A stretch of DNA of 64,000 nucleotides from Planctomycetia bacterium (GCA_026401035.1 JAPLNR010000063.1:124001-188000); one strand, 5' to 3'. Positions 1 to 8,356 are shown, numbered from the stretch's first letter. Notes: generated by a model not told the origin, from the letters alone. A program made the numbers and translations.

Positions 1-795
1 CTCGCCCAGGCCGACCTGCCCCGCCGCAGCCTGCCCACGGCCTGGCAGGACGCCGGCGCGATCTTCCATGCAGAGGAGGGTGGCGGCGCTAAGGGCCGCT
101 GGGAATTTTCACGTTCTCTGCCCGACCCGTGGATCGTGCAGGTGCCGCTGGGCACAGCGCAGGCGGCCGCAGCAATTACGCTCGAAGTACGGCCGGCTCC
201 GTCGGGACAGATCGGCGTGTTTCTTGAGCAGGTGCCGCAGTGGCAGTGGCTGGCAGAGGCGGCCCGGCCCGGCATGCGGATGCTTTCCCTATTTGCCCAC
301 TCGGGAGCTGCCACGCTGGCGCTTGCCGCCGCCGGCGCGGAGGTGGTGCACGTTGATGCCTCGAAGCAGGCCACGGCGCTGGCCCGCCGCAACGCCGAGG
401 CTTCGGGGCTCGCGGCCGCGCCGATCCGCTGGATCTGCGAAGACGCCCGGACGTTCATCGCTCGTGAGGTCCGCCGCGGGGCCGCCTACGACGGCGTCGT
501 GCTCGATCCACCGTCGTGGGGCCACGGCCCCAAGGGCCAAGCCTTTTCGATCGACCGCGACCTCGGTCCACTGCTCGGCGACCTGGCAGAACTGCTCGGC
601 GCAGCGCGGGCCGCCGGTCGCGCAGGCCCCGTTCTGCTCACGTGCCACTCGCCCCGCTGGCATCACCGGCACCTCCACGACACACTGGCAGACGTGCTCG
701 GTGAGGGCGGCATTGAATCGGGCCGCCTCACCTGCACCGATGCCGGCGGCCGAACCCTGGCGCTTGGCGATTACGCCCGGTGGACTTCCCCGTGA
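1..795 (+). CDS. Class I SAM-dependent methyltransferase, RlmI/RlmK-like (5' end outside window)
   Basis: Frame 1 is open from the first base to the TGA at 793-795. The GTG at 136 lies inside a continuing reading frame, so the gene starts upstream of the window. The product has a Rossmann-type SAM site (motif LFAHSGAATLALAAAGAEVVHVD), followed by VVLDPPSWGHG, the motif IV DPPS loop of base-methylating RNA methyltransferases. These features match the COG1092 group (23S rRNA cytosine methyltransferases RlmI/RlmK), although the exact substrate is unknown. Its stop overlaps the start of the next gene (GTGA), and that gene is also an RNA methyltransferase, so the two form an RNA-modification operon. 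The call as a methyltransferase is firm; the target is inferred. Confidence 0.85.
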   Translation, partial: LAQADLPRRSLPTAWQDAGAIFHAEEGGGAKGRWEFSRSLPDPWIVQVPLGTAQAAAAITLEVRPAPSGQIGVFLEQVPQWQWLAEAARPGMRMLSLFAHSGAATLALAAAGAEVVHVDASKQATALARRNAEASGLAAAPIRWICEDARTFIAREVRRGAAYDGVVLDPPSWGHGPKGQAFSIDRDLGPLLGDLAELLGAARAAGRAGPVLLTCHSPRWHHRHLHDTLADVLGEGGIESGRLTCTDAGGRTLALGDYARWTSP

Positions 796-1634
796 CGACC
801 TTCCACGAACAGATTACGAGCACGGCAAACCCCCGGGTGCGACAGGCCGCGCGGCTGCGCGATGCCGATGCCCGTCGCGAGACCGGCCTCACGCTCGTCG
901 ACGGCCGCCGCGAACTCGCCCGGGCCGCAGCGGCGGCGGCCGGCACGCAGAGCGAGATCGTCGAGGTCTTTGTCGCCGCCGATGCGCCGCCCGATGGCGA
1001 CCGCGACGCCTGGCTCGACACGCTCGCCGCGCAGGGCACGCGGATCATCGGCCTCGCGCGGAAGCCCTTCGAGAAGATCGCCTTCGGCAGCCGGAACGAA
1101 AGCGTCGTGGGTGTCGTGCGGTTTTCCGGACGACCGCTCGAGCAGTTCACGGTGGCCGCCGGTCGGCCGGTGCTCGTGATCGAGAGCGTGGAGAAACCCG
1201 GCAACCTCGGGGCGATCCTACGGACGGCCGACGCGGCCGGCATTGCCGGCGTGATCGCCTGCGATGCGGCCACCGATCCGGCCAACCCCGCCGCCATCCG
1301 CGCCAGCCTCGGCACCGTTTTTACCGTGCCCGTGGCGGTGACGACCACGCAGGCGGCGATCGACTGGTGCGGCCGGCACGCCCGCCGTGTGATCGCCGCG
1401 CTGCCGGAAGGCCGGCTCGTCTGGCACGAGGCAGCTCTCGCCGGCAATACGGCGCTGCTGCTCGGCAGCGAGGCCCATGGTCTTTCGCCCGCATGGCAAC
1501 AGGCCAGCGATGCCGGCCGGATCGAGTTCGAAACCGTCCGCCTGCCGATGCAGGGGATCGCCGACAGCCTCAACGTGTCGGCAACAGCCGCGGTGCTGGC
1601 CTACGAGGCCCTGCGGCAGGCGCCGCAAAAGTAG
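792..1634 (+). CDS. TrmH/SpoU-family RNA 2'-O-methyltransferase
   Basis: A SPOUT methyltransferase of about 280 residues. An N-terminal substrate-binding part (start TTFHEQITSTANPRV) precedes the three SpoU motifs: ESVEKPGNLGAILRTADAAG (motif 1, with the conserved N and R), LLGSEAHGL (motif 2) and LPMQGIADSLNVSATAAVLAYE (motif 3). The family transfers methyl from SAM to ribose 2'-OH in rRNA or tRNA; the target here is not known. GTG at 792 overlaps the upstream TGA as GTGA, the classic coupled arrangement. An in-frame GTG at 780 is an alternative start. The stop TAG is also the first three bases of a dispersed palindrome. Confidence 0.9.
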   Translation: MTTFHEQITSTANPRVRQAARLRDADARRETGLTLVDGRRELARAAAAAAGTQSEIVEVFVAADAPPDGDRDAWLDTLAAQGTRIIGLARKPFEKIAFGSRNESVVGVVRFSGRPLEQFTVAAGRPVLVIESVEKPGNLGAILRTADAAGIAGVIACDAATDPANPAAIRASLGTVFTVPVAVTTTQAAIDWCGRHARRVIAALPEGRLVWHEAALAGNTALLLGSEAHGLSPAWQQASDAGRIEFETVRLPMQGIADSLNVSATAAVLAYEALRQAPQK

Positions 1635-1654
1635 GGCGGGCTTCAGCCTGCCAT
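1631..1654 (+). repeat. Stop-codon palindrome, copy 1
   Basis: A diverged copy of the dispersed element TAG + GACAGGCTTCAGCCTGTC (8-bp arms around a 2-nt centre). Here the core reads GGCGGGCTTCAGCCTGCC with one mismatch between the arms. The leading TAG (1632-1634) is the stop of the TrmH-family gene. Confidence 0.75.
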
Positions 1655-1662
1655 GCCCTCCC

Positions 1663-2898
1663 ATGACCGACACAAACAACACCAACGACACCACCAACAT
1701 GGCCGACACCCCCGACGTCTTCACCATGCTCACGAGCACCGCCGCGGCCGGTGGACCCACGGCGATGTTTGCCGCGCTCGCCGAATCGCTCAAGGCACGC
1801 CAGCGCTGGCATGCCCTCTTCGATCTCCGGCTCCTGCAGGCCCGCGCGGCGCTCGGCCTGCCGACGACGGGCGACGTCGGCACGCTCGATCCGGCCACGC
1901 GGGATCGACTCGACGAGCAGTCGCTCGCCGCCTGCCGCGAAGTGGGCTGGCCGCTGCTCGACGAGGGACACGTGGCGGCGGGCTGGATGTATCTGCGGGC
2001 GGCGGCCGAGCCGGCCGAGGTCGCGGACAAACTCGCCGCACTCCTGCTCCGCGATGCACCTTCCGCCGACGACGAGGCCGCGGCTGCCCGACTGCAGGAG
2101 ATCATCCAGATCGCGCTTTGGGAGGGAATCGATCCCGCCCTCGGTCTGTCGGCCGTCCTCGCATCACAGGGCACCTGCAACTCGATCACCGCCTACGAGC
2201 AGGCCGTGTCGCGTCTGCCCGCCGCACGGCAGCAGCAGCCGGCGGGCGTGCTGCTGAACCATCTCTTCCGCGAGCTCTTTCAGTCGCTGGCGGCCGACCT
2301 CGAGCGGCGCGGCCTCGTGCCGGCGGAGACGATCGCGGGAACCACGTCGATCACGGAATTGCTCGCCGCCGCCGGCGGCCTGAAAGACGACCCGAGTTTC
2401 CACGTTGATGTCTCGCACCTGCAGTCGGTGCTGCGGATCGCGCGGGTCTGCACCGATCGCCCCACGATCGAGAAGGCCTGGGAACTGGCCGTCTATGGCT
2501 GCCGGTTGCCGGAGGAGGTGACCTATCCGGGCGAGGCGCCGTTCGAGAACGTCGCCGAGGCCTCGCGGCTCTTTTATGGAGCGCTGCTTGGCCGCGATGT
2601 CGACGAGGCCCTGCGGTATTTCCGCCGCGCCGCGGCGACCGCGCGGGTCGAGGAATCGGGCACGCTGCCCGCCGACACGCTCGTCTACCTGCTGTGGCGG
2701 CTGGGCCGGCCAGCCGAGGCCTTGCACGCCGCGCTCGAGCGGCCGGCGGAGAACGGAATGCCGAGCGGCATGCAGATCAGCGGCATGCTGCCGTCACTGG
2801 TGGAACTCGCCAGACAGGGCAACGCCCTCGACATGCTCCGCGCCGCCTGTCGCAGCCGCGGCGACGAGATCACGTTCGCCGCAACGTTCACCAAGTAG
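1663..2898 (+). CDS. Hypothetical helical protein, 411 aa
   Basis: I do not recognise this protein. It has no signal peptide or membrane segment. The composition is Ala/Leu-rich and helical throughout, with segments such as EALRYFRRAAATARVEESG and LVYLLWRLGRPAEALHAALERP that resemble TPR or SEL1-type helix pairs, so a repeat scaffold is plausible. ATG at 1663 is preferred over the longer open frame, which runs antiparallel to nothing useful and back through the TrmH gene. It lies 28 nt downstream of that gene on the same strand. The TAG stop is the first three bases of palindrome copy 2. Confidence 0.8.
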   Translation: MTDTNNTNDTTNMADTPDVFTMLTSTAAAGGPTAMFAALAESLKARQRWHALFDLRLLQARAALGLPTTGDVGTLDPATRDRLDEQSLAACREVGWPLLDEGHVAAGWMYLRAAAEPAEVADKLAALLLRDAPSADDEAAAARLQEIIQIALWEGIDPALGLSAVLASQGTCNSITAYEQAVSRLPAARQQQPAGVLLNHLFRELFQSLAADLERRGLVPAETIAGTTSITELLAAAGGLKDDPSFHVDVSHLQSVLRIARVCTDRPTIEKAWELAVYGCRLPEEVTYPGEAPFENVAEASRLFYGALLGRDVDEALRYFRRAAATARVEESGTLPADTLVYLLWRLGRPAEALHAALERPAENGMPSGMQISGMLPSLVELARQGNALDMLRAACRSRGDEITFAATFTK

Positions 2899-2917
2899 GA
2901 CAGGCTTCAGCCTGTCA
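2895..2917 (+). repeat. Stop-codon palindrome, copy 2
   Basis: A perfect copy of the core GACAGGCTTCAGCCTGTC behind TAG at 2896-2898, which ends the 411-aa gene. With the inverted copy at 3242-3266 it brackets a decayed transposase fragment. Confidence 0.85.
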
Positions 2918-2934
2918 ATCACATCGACCGGCGC

Positions 2935-3244
2935 AGCATTCATGAATCGGGAGGTTGTCACTGCAAGTTCACTCTTGTGGGCAAGCAGTTCATCCTCGCT
3001 GGCGAGCCCGCAGATAGACAAGCAGACCAGCTCGTATGTCCGCAGCCAAAATTCGTAGCAGGTTCCGCAGCACCTTCCCCAATTCGCTCGTTTGCCACAG
3101 GCCACGCAGCGACGTGACGACAGGGTTGAAGAGATACAGGAAAATCAGCGAACGGACGGATCGAAGTGCAGTCGGCGATTGCGAGCCTTGTCGTGGACGC
3201 AGCCGTCGAGAGTGCCGCCGCTCCCCACTTTTCAAACAGGCCAT
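2935..3244 (-). pseudogene. Decayed IS4-family-like transposase fragment
   Basis: The gene-poor stretch 2899-3475 holds no intact gene. On the minus strand one frame reads LIFLYLFNPVVTSLRGLWQ then TSELGKV, which closely resembles the N-terminal FNPxLTSLRGLQQxSELxKV block of IS4-type transposases as I remember them. The similarity then appears to continue in another frame (ELVCLSICGLASEDELL, compare SLGSLSEASRVFDAELL), which implies a frameshift. There is no DDE catalytic region. The fragment lies between inverted copies of the stop-codon palindrome. The family call rests on memory of the consensus, not on a search. Confidence 0.45.
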
Positions 3245-3266
3245 GACAGGCTGAAGCCTGTCCTAC
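3242..3266 (-). repeat. Stop-codon palindrome, copy 3 (inverted)
   Basis: A perfect core in minus orientation. Its TAG (3263-3265) closes only a short minus-strand reading frame that I do not regard as a gene. It is inverted relative to copy 2 across the transposase fragment. Confidence 0.8.
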
Positions 3267-3314
3267 TTTCCGGCAGCCAGCTCGTGCTTTCCGTAAAGCC
3301 ACTTACTGAGGAGT

Positions 3315-3426
3315 CGGTCGGCGGAAGCTCGACGAGCGTCTGCATTTTCGACCTTCTGGGGTCGGCAGCTCCGTAGGTCGTCAGCGGAGAAAATGCAGCG
3401 CGAAGGAGACTTCTGCCGCCGGCGAC
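3315..3426 (-). repeat. MITE-like palindromic element, copy A
   Basis: An element of about 110 bp with imperfect terminal inverted repeats (read on the minus strand, GGCGGCAGAAGTCTC at one end and CGAGCTTCCGCCGACC at the other). A central stem is formed by CTGCATTTTC (3340-3349) and GAAAATGCAG (3389-3398), with CGACCT/AGGTCG inside it. A related copy lies inverted at 46605-46725 and a partial one at 46780-46855. It carries no coding sequence. It could be a non-autonomous transposon or a structured RNA locus. Confidence 0.65.
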
Positions 3427-3455
3427 CAATGCGGCATGTCAGCACAGGCGAGGGG

Positions 3456-3479
3456 ATGACAGGCTGAAGCCTGTCCTAC
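3456..3479 (-). repeat. Stop-codon palindrome, copy 4 (inverted)
   Basis: A perfect core in minus orientation. Its TAG (read at 3478-3476) is the stop codon of the Cys-rich exported protein. Confidence 0.85.
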
Positions 3480-3826
3480 TTTTGGCACTCGTGGCACCAG
3501 GGCCGCGTGTCGTAGCCCACCTGCTCCGCCGTCATGAAGCCGCGGCCTGGCGGCATCTGCCAGGGCGCGAGCATGTCGGGCCCCTGCGTCACGCCGTTGC
3601 AGCTCCGCCAGCGGTTGCAGGCGTCGCAGGGATCGGGACAGTTCGGCTCGTCGTGCCTGGCGTTCCAATACCGCGGGCCGCAGCCCGTATTGCCATACGG
3701 CATGCCGCCATATCCGGGAGCACAGGTGCGGCAGCGGAAGGCCTCGCCGGCAAAGGCTGGCGCTGCCAGCAAAGTCGCCAGGGCCAAGGCTCCATACCAA
3801 CCGACCGTAACGGCAGTGATCTTCAT
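3476..3826 (-). CDS. Small Cys-rich exported protein, 116 aa
   Basis: Starting at the ATG at 3826 the product begins MKITAVTVGWYGALALATLLAAPAFAGE, a good Sec signal peptide with an AFA-GE cleavage site. The mature part of about 90 residues is rich in Cys, Pro, Gly and Trp, with clustered CxxC-like motifs (CRTC, NCPDPCDACNRWRSC, CHEC). These could form disulfides outside the cytoplasm or bind metal. I do not recognise the family. A longer frame to 3913 would place non-secretory residues before the signal peptide, so it is rejected. The stop is shared with palindrome copy 4. Confidence 0.75.
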   Translation of the reverse strand: MKITAVTVGWYGALALATLLAAPAFAGEAFRCRTCAPGYGGMPYGNTGCGPRYWNARHDEPNCPDPCDACNRWRSCNGVTQGPDMLAPWQMPPGRGFMTAEQVGYDTRPWCHECQK

Positions 3827-3953
3827 GCCAATTGCATCGGTCACAGAGCCGCTGCGGGAGAGTCGCCGCTCGGCGGCGTGGAAGAGTCGCCGCCAGGTTG
3901 CCTGAATTGCCACCGGCCGACGACAGTTCCAGACGGCGACAACTCCAGACGGC

Positions 3954-3975
3954 GACAGGCTGAAGCCTGTCCTAC
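3954..3975 (-). repeat. Stop-codon palindrome, copy 5 (inverted)
   Basis: A perfect core in minus orientation. TAG at 3974-3972 is the stop codon of the glycogen synthase gene. The 3827-3953 gap upstream of the Cys-rich gene holds nothing else that I recognise. Confidence 0.85.
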
Positions 3976-5453
3976 TTGATGGCGACGGGCGGGGCCTGGC
4001 GGGTGCGTTCGAAGAGGTGGAGATACTCGCGGCCGCTCGTTTCCCACGACCAGTCCTGTGCCATCACCTGGCGGACGAGCCCCTGCCAGAGTTCACGGTT
4101 GGAATGGGCGTCGAGCGCCCGCGTGAGGGCGTGCTCGAGCGCCAGCGCATCGAATGCCTCGAACACGAAGCCGCTGGCGGATCCGTTCCGGAGCGTCTCG
4201 GGCGTCGTGTCGACGATGGTGTCGACCAGGCCGCCGGTGGCGCGAACGACGGGAATCGTGCCGTAGCGCAGCGCATACAGTTGCGTGAGCCCGCAGGGCT
4301 CGAAGCGGCTCGGCACCAGCGTGATGTCGGCGGCCGCCTGCACGAGGTGCGCGAGCCCCTCGTCGAACCCGACGACCACGTCGATCGTGCCGGGGAACGA
4401 GGCGGCCGCGCGGCGGAGCGCCTCCTCCGTGCCGTTGTTGCCCGTGCCAAGAATCACGAAGTGCGCCCGTCCGCTGCCGCCCATCCGGCCGAGCAGTTCG
4501 ATCACGAGTTCGATGCCCTTCTGCTCGACGAGCCGGCCGACGAGCGCCACCAGCGGCCGCGCATCGGGGGCCGCATGGCCGAGCCGCGCGGCAAGCGCCA
4601 CGCGGGCGGCATACTTGCCGTCGTCGAAGTCGGCGGCGGAGTAGGGCCGGGGAATATGCGGATCGGTCTGCGGATCCCAGACCGTCGTGTCGATGCCGTT
4701 GACGATGCCTGTCAGCACGTCGCTCCGCGAGGCGAGCACGCCCTCGAGGCCGCAGCCGCCCGGTTCCTGCTGGATCTCCCGCGCGTAGGTCGGGCTCACC
4801 GTGCTGATCGCGTCGGCGAAGACGAGCCCCGTCTTCAGCAGGTTGAGCTGGCCGTAATACTCCATCTGCTGCCAATTGAAGTATTTCCAATCGAGGCCCG
4901 TGAGCAGCATGTCCCAGTGCCAGAAGAGCCCCTGGTAGGCCATGTTGTGAATCGTCATGACCGTGCGGGCCTGGCTGAGCATCGGCCAGGACTGATAGAG
5001 CAGCTTCTGGTAGGCGGGCACGAGGCCGGTCTGCCAGTCGTGGCAGTGGATGATGTCGAAGGGCCGGTCCTGCCGGCCGCCGATCTCGAGCGCCGCCCGC
5101 GAAAAGAAGATGAACCGCTCGGCGTTGTCGGGGTAGTCCTCCGCGCCGCCGTAGAGCGTGGGGCGGTCGAAGCAGTCGTCGTTGGCGACGAGGAACACCG
5201 TGGCCTGCGACCCGGGCAGCCGGCCCCGCAGCACGCGGGCGGTCAGGCGGCGGGTGCCGATCGGCACATCGAAGGTCATCTCGGTCGGCTCGATCACGAG
5301 CCCCTTCGAGAAGACCTCGCGGTAGGCGGGGATCACGAGCGTGACGTCGCAGCCGAGCCTGGCGAGCCCGCCGGGCAGCGCGCCGGCCACGTCGGCCAGA
5401 CCGCCGGTCTTGGCGAAGGGTGTCGCTTCACTGGCCACCAGGAGCACGCGCAT
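3972..5453 (-). CDS. glgA: Glycogen synthase (ADP-glucose type, GT5)
   Basis: A protein of about 493 residues, the usual GlgA length. It adds glucose from ADP-glucose to the growing alpha-1,4-glucan in the cytoplasm. The N-terminus MRVLLVASEATPFAKTGGLADV contains the nucleotide-sugar-binding KTGGLADV motif. The second Rossmann domain holds VGRLVEQKGIELV, then RFEPCGLTQLYALRYGTIPVV and ATGGLVDTI, the conserved acceptor and ADP-binding region. ATG at 5453 fits the family start; the frame extends to 5525, but that would leave only 2 nt before the divergent gene. A minus-strand TATACT box lies about 50 nt upstream. No other glycogen gene is adjacent. Confidence 0.96.
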   Translation of the reverse strand: MRVLLVASEATPFAKTGGLADVAGALPGGLARLGCDVTLVIPAYREVFSKGLVIEPTEMTFDVPIGTRRLTARVLRGRLPGSQATVFLVANDDCFDRPTLYGGAEDYPDNAERFIFFSRAALEIGGRQDRPFDIIHCHDWQTGLVPAYQKLLYQSWPMLSQARTVMTIHNMAYQGLFWHWDMLLTGLDWKYFNWQQMEYYGQLNLLKTGLVFADAISTVSPTYAREIQQEPGGCGLEGVLASRSDVLTGIVNGIDTTVWDPQTDPHIPRPYSAADFDDGKYAARVALAARLGHAAPDARPLVALVGRLVEQKGIELVIELLGRMGGSGRAHFVILGTGNNGTEEALRRAAASFPGTIDVVVGFDEGLAHLVQAAADITLVPSRFEPCGLTQLYALRYGTIPVVRATGGLVDTIVDTTPETLRNGSASGFVFEAFDALALEHALTRALDAHSNRELWQGLVRQVMAQDWSWETSGREYLHLFERTRQAPPVAIK

Positions 5454-5502
5454 CGGCTGAAAGACTTCCGTGACAAGGGACGTTCGGCCGAAAACCGCAT
5501 CT

Positions 5503-5508
5503 AGTATA
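5503..5508 (-). promoter_or_regulatory. glgA: Possible -10 box (TATACT) for glgA
   Basis: TATACT reads on the minus strand about 50 nt before the glgA ATG in the 74-nt divergent spacer. No convincing -35 hexamer is visible. The same hexamer recurs upstream of the WD40 gene, the Lys-rich protein gene and nadA. Confidence 0.35.
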
Positions 5509-5527
5509 GGATCATTCTCCCGCATCC

Positions 5528-6175
5528 ATGAATCCCCTCGTCAACCCAGCCGCGCTGTTTCGTTTCCGGATCCCCTGCCGGCGCCGGAAGAAACTCTGGC
5601 CGCCCGCGGCCTGGGATCTCGACGAATCCTGTCGGCTGCCGGCATTCGCGCCGGCGGCGGGCGTGCCCGACCTGATGGACCTCTTTCTCGCCTGGAACGA
5701 AGAGGGGCTTGGCGTAAGGGCGGTCGCCCGCGGTGTGGGCAACGTGCGGTGGTGCCAGCCGACCAAGCCCGAGGACAGCGACGGGCTGCATCTCTGGATC
5801 GCGACCCGGCCGACGGGCGAGAGCCACCGGGCCGGCCGCTTCTGCCGGCGGCTTGCGTTCCTGCCGACCGGCGGTGGCCGCAATGCCGACAAGCCCGTCG
5901 CGGTGGCCGCCATCATCCCGCGAACGAGCGAGGTGCCGACCGAACTGCCCGAGGGCTCGATCCCGATCGAGAGCAAGCTCACGGCCGACGGCTGGCAGAT
6001 CGACGCCTTCATCTCCGCCGCCGCGCTCCCCGGCTGGGATCCGATCGAACTGCCACGGCTCGGCTTCTTCGCGGCGCTCATCGACCGCCGCCTCGGACGC
6101 GTGCCGTTCTGCGCACCGCCGGAATTCCCCTGGGAGAGCGATCCCACGACCTGGGCCGAACTGGAGCTTGTGTAG
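5528..6175 (+). CDS. Hypothetical protein, possible CBM9-like carbohydrate-binding fold
   Basis: A 215-residue protein with no signal peptide. The central and C-terminal pattern (DSDGLHLWIATRPTGESHRAGRFCRRLAF, then DGWQIDAFISAAALPGWDP and LGFFAALIDRRLGR) resembles the beta-sandwich of CBM9-like domains, in which a displayed solvent-exposed Trp and a D-x-D-G-L strand recur. This assignment is tentative. It is transcribed away from glgA, so a link to glycogen metabolism is possible but not shown. The stop TAG is the outermost triplet of a perfect 9-bp inverted repeat shared with the convergent helicase gene. Confidence 0.75.
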   Translation: MNPLVNPAALFRFRIPCRRRKKLWPPAAWDLDESCRLPAFAPAAGVPDLMDLFLAWNEEGLGVRAVARGVGNVRWCQPTKPEDSDGLHLWIATRPTGESHRAGRFCRRLAFLPTGGGRNADKPVAVAAIIPRTSEVPTELPEGSIPIESKLTADGWQIDAFISAAALPGWDPIELPRLGFFAALIDRRLGRVPFCAPPEFPWESDPTTWAELELV

Positions 6176-6199
6176 TCCGCTGCTGAAGGGAGCGGACTA
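6173..6199. terminator. Hairpin whose two arms carry both convergent stop codons
   Basis: TAGTCCGCT (6173-6181) and AGCGGACTA (6191-6199) are perfect 9-bp inverted arms around a 9-nt loop. The first TAG ends the plus-strand CBM9-like gene, and the complementary TAG ends the minus-strand helicase gene. No T-tract follows, so a Rho-independent role is inferred only from position and symmetry. Confidence 0.55.
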
Positions 6200-8356
6200 C
6201 CAGCCGCCATCCTCGCAGCCGCCATCCTCGAAGGCCTCGATCTCGACGCGGGCCGGCGGCAGGCTGTCGAGGAACACCCGGCCGTAAGGCTTCGTGAGCA
6301 TCCGCGGATCTAAAATCACCACGGTGCCTCTGTCCTCATGGGAGCGGATCAATCGTCCGAAGCCCTGCTTGAGCTTCAGCACCGCCTCGGGCAATTGATA
6401 CTCCATGAAGGGATTGCCTCCCGCAGCCTTGATGGCCTCGATCCGCGCGGCCACCAGCGGCCGGTCGGGCACGGCAAAGGGGAGTTTCGTGATGATCACA
6501 TTGACGAGCTGCTCGCCCGGCAGGTCGATCCCCTGCCAGAAGCCGTCGGTGCCGAGGAGCACGCTCGCCGGCCCCGCGCGGAAGTCGTCGAGCATCTGCG
6601 TGCGGTTGAGCCCGTCGGCCTGGCTGACGAGCCGGTAGTTGTTGCGGGCGCACCAGCCGGCGAGTTCCGCCGAGACCTTGGTGAGCGACGCGATGCTCGT
6701 GAAGAGCACCAGGGCCCGCCCCGCGGTGCGCTCGACATAGCGGCGGATCATCTGCACGCACGCCCGGTCGTAGGCGGCGCGATCGCCCGGATCGGGCAGC
6801 CGGTCGACGAGGATCAGCTCGGCCTGTCGCGGATAGTCGAACGGGCTGCCCAGCCGTTTGCAGTCCGCCTCGCGGAGCCCTAGCCGCCCGCGGAGAAACG
6901 CGAAGGGATCGGCCGCCACGGCCTCCCGCTGATCGTCTTCAGCGAGGTCGTCACGGCTGCCACCGATCGCGAGCGTGGCGCTGGCGAGCACGACGGTGCC
7001 GACCCGGTCGAAAAGTTCCCGCTTGAGCGTCGCCCCGACGTCGACCGGCGCGCTCGACAGCCGCAGCCGCTCGCGGCCCCGGCGGGTGCGATGCGATTCG
7101 ACCCACCAGACGCTGCCGGGTTCGCCCTGTTCGAGCCACGTGCGCAGGCTGCCCGCCAGCGCCGTGAGCCGGTCGGCGAGCGAATAGAAATCGTGCCGCT
7201 CGGCCTCGTTGGCAATGCCGTCGGCCGCGGTCTTCAGTTTTCGTGCGAGTCCGAGCACGACATCGCCGAGCGTGTCGGGCACGAGCCGCGGTGCGGCCAC
7301 CCGCCACGGACCCTCGCCGCGGCCGGCAAGGGCGGCATGCACGCTCTCGAAGAAATCCTCCGCGGCCAGGCGGCACCGCAGCACGTCGTGCTCGAGGTTC
7401 TGCATCTTGTAATGGACGAGCAGGCCGCGGTGCGTGCGCTCGTTGTAGAGCTTCGAGAGGATCCGATCGACCGTGCCGCTCGAGACGCCGATCCCGAGGT
7501 GCTCGCCGGCCACGCTCTCCACCATGTGCGCCTCGTCGCAGACGACGATGTCGTAGTCCGGCAGCAGGCTCGCCCCGCCGCGCCGCAATGCGAGATCGGA
7601 AAACAGCAGCGCGTGGTTGACGACGAGCACCTGCGCATGGGCCATCCGCCGGCGGGCCGCATAGTAGAAGCACTGCTGGTGGGTCGGGCAGGCCCGGCCC
7701 ATGCAGTTGCCCGAGTCGCTCTCGATCTCGTCCCACACCGCCGGCGAGGGCACGAACGAAAGATCGGCGAGCGATCCGTCGGCCGTCTTCTTCGCCCAGG
7801 AGTTCAGCTCCCGCATCTCGGCGAGCTCCCCGTCGTTCTGAAAGAGGCTGCCCGACCGTTCGACCGCAAGCGCCAGCCGCCGCAGGCTCACGTAATTCCG
7901 GCGGCCCTTCACGAGCACCGCCGAAAACTCCCGCGGCATCACGGCCGCCACGAGCGGGATGTCCTTCGTGATGAGCTGCTCCTGCAGCGCGATCGTGTGG
8001 GTCGAGATCACGACCCGCCGCGGCCGCCGGCCGCCGGTTGCCGCCGTCGGCTCCGCGGCCTCGACATCCCAGTCGGGCTCGACCGGCTCTGCTGCCTCCG
8101 CTGCCTCCGCTGCCTCCGCCGCCTCGAAGGGCTCGGCCGCCTCCACCTGATCGGCTGTGGCAGCCAGCACGGCAGGCACGAGATACGCGAGGCTCTTGCC
8201 GACGCCGGTGCCCGCCTCGACGACCACGTGCCGCCGTGCCGCAATCGCCGCCGCGATCAGGTTCGCCATCTCGAGCTGCTGCGGCCGGGATTCCCAGCCT
8301 GTCAGCCGCGCGGAGAGGCGACCACCGGGAGCGAGAAGGTCGTCGGGGGTGGTCAT
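6197..8356 (-). CDS. DinG/XPD-like superfamily 2 DNA helicase
   Basis: A 719-residue helicase: Walker [10 protein letters not shown] (residues 47-55), VVCDEAH box near residue 265, and C-terminal helicase motifs including [15 protein letters not shown] and QGFGRLIRS. Three clustered Cys (about residues 218, 223 and 229, [13 protein letters not shown]) correspond to the iron-sulfur cluster loop. The fourth, N-terminal cluster Cys of DinG (in GRxNYLC) is replaced here by GRRNYVS, so cluster binding is uncertain. A low-complexity Glu-Ala insert (residues 70-110), encoded by a short GC-rich tandem repeat, follows Walker A. ATG at 8356 is chosen over 8428 because the residues MTTPDDLL begin the conserved part. 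The stop lies in the shared hairpin. Confidence 0.9.
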   Translation of the reverse strand: MTTPDDLLAPGGRLSARLTGWESRPQQLEMANLIAAAIAARRHVVVEAGTGVGKSLAYLVPAVLAATADQVEAAEPFEAAEAAEAAEAAEPVEPDWDVEAAEPTAATGGRRPRRVVISTHTIALQEQLITKDIPLVAAVMPREFSAVLVKGRRNYVSLRRLALAVERSGSLFQNDGELAEMRELNSWAKKTADGSLADLSFVPSPAVWDEIESDSGNCMGRACPTHQQCFYYAARRRMAHAQVLVVNHALLFSDLALRRGGASLLPDYDIVVCDEAHMVESVAGEHLGIGVSSGTVDRILSKLYNERTHRGLLVHYKMQNLEHDVLRCRLAAEDFFESVHAALAGRGEGPWRVAAPRLVPDTLGDVVLGLARKLKTAADGIANEAERHDFYSLADRLTALAGSLRTWLEQGEPGSVWWVESHRTRRGRERLRLSSAPVDVGATLKRELFDRVGTVVLASATLAIGGSRDDLAEDDQREAVAADPFAFLRGRLGLREADCKRLGSPFDYPRQAELILVDRLPDPGDRAAYDRACVQMIRRYVERTAGRALVLFTSIASLTKVSAELAGWCARNNYRLVSQADGLNRTQMLDDFRAGPASVLLGTDGFWQGIDLPGEQLVNVIITKLPFAVPDRPLVAARIEAIKAAGGNPFMEYQLPEAVLKLKQGFGRLIRSHEDRGTVVILDPRMLTKPYGRVFLDSLPPARVEIEAFEDGGCEDGGW

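Noticed and set aside
68..1666. Plus-strand open frame of about 530 codons spanning both methyltransferases
   Set aside because: It is out of frame with both, Arg-rich and without motifs.
4017..5504. Plus-strand open frame of about 495 codons
   Set aside because: It is antisense to glgA over nearly its full length.
8093..8125. Short tandem GCCTCCGCT-type repeat
   Set aside because: It encodes the Glu-Ala insert of the helicase in frame and is not a CRISPR or independent repeat.
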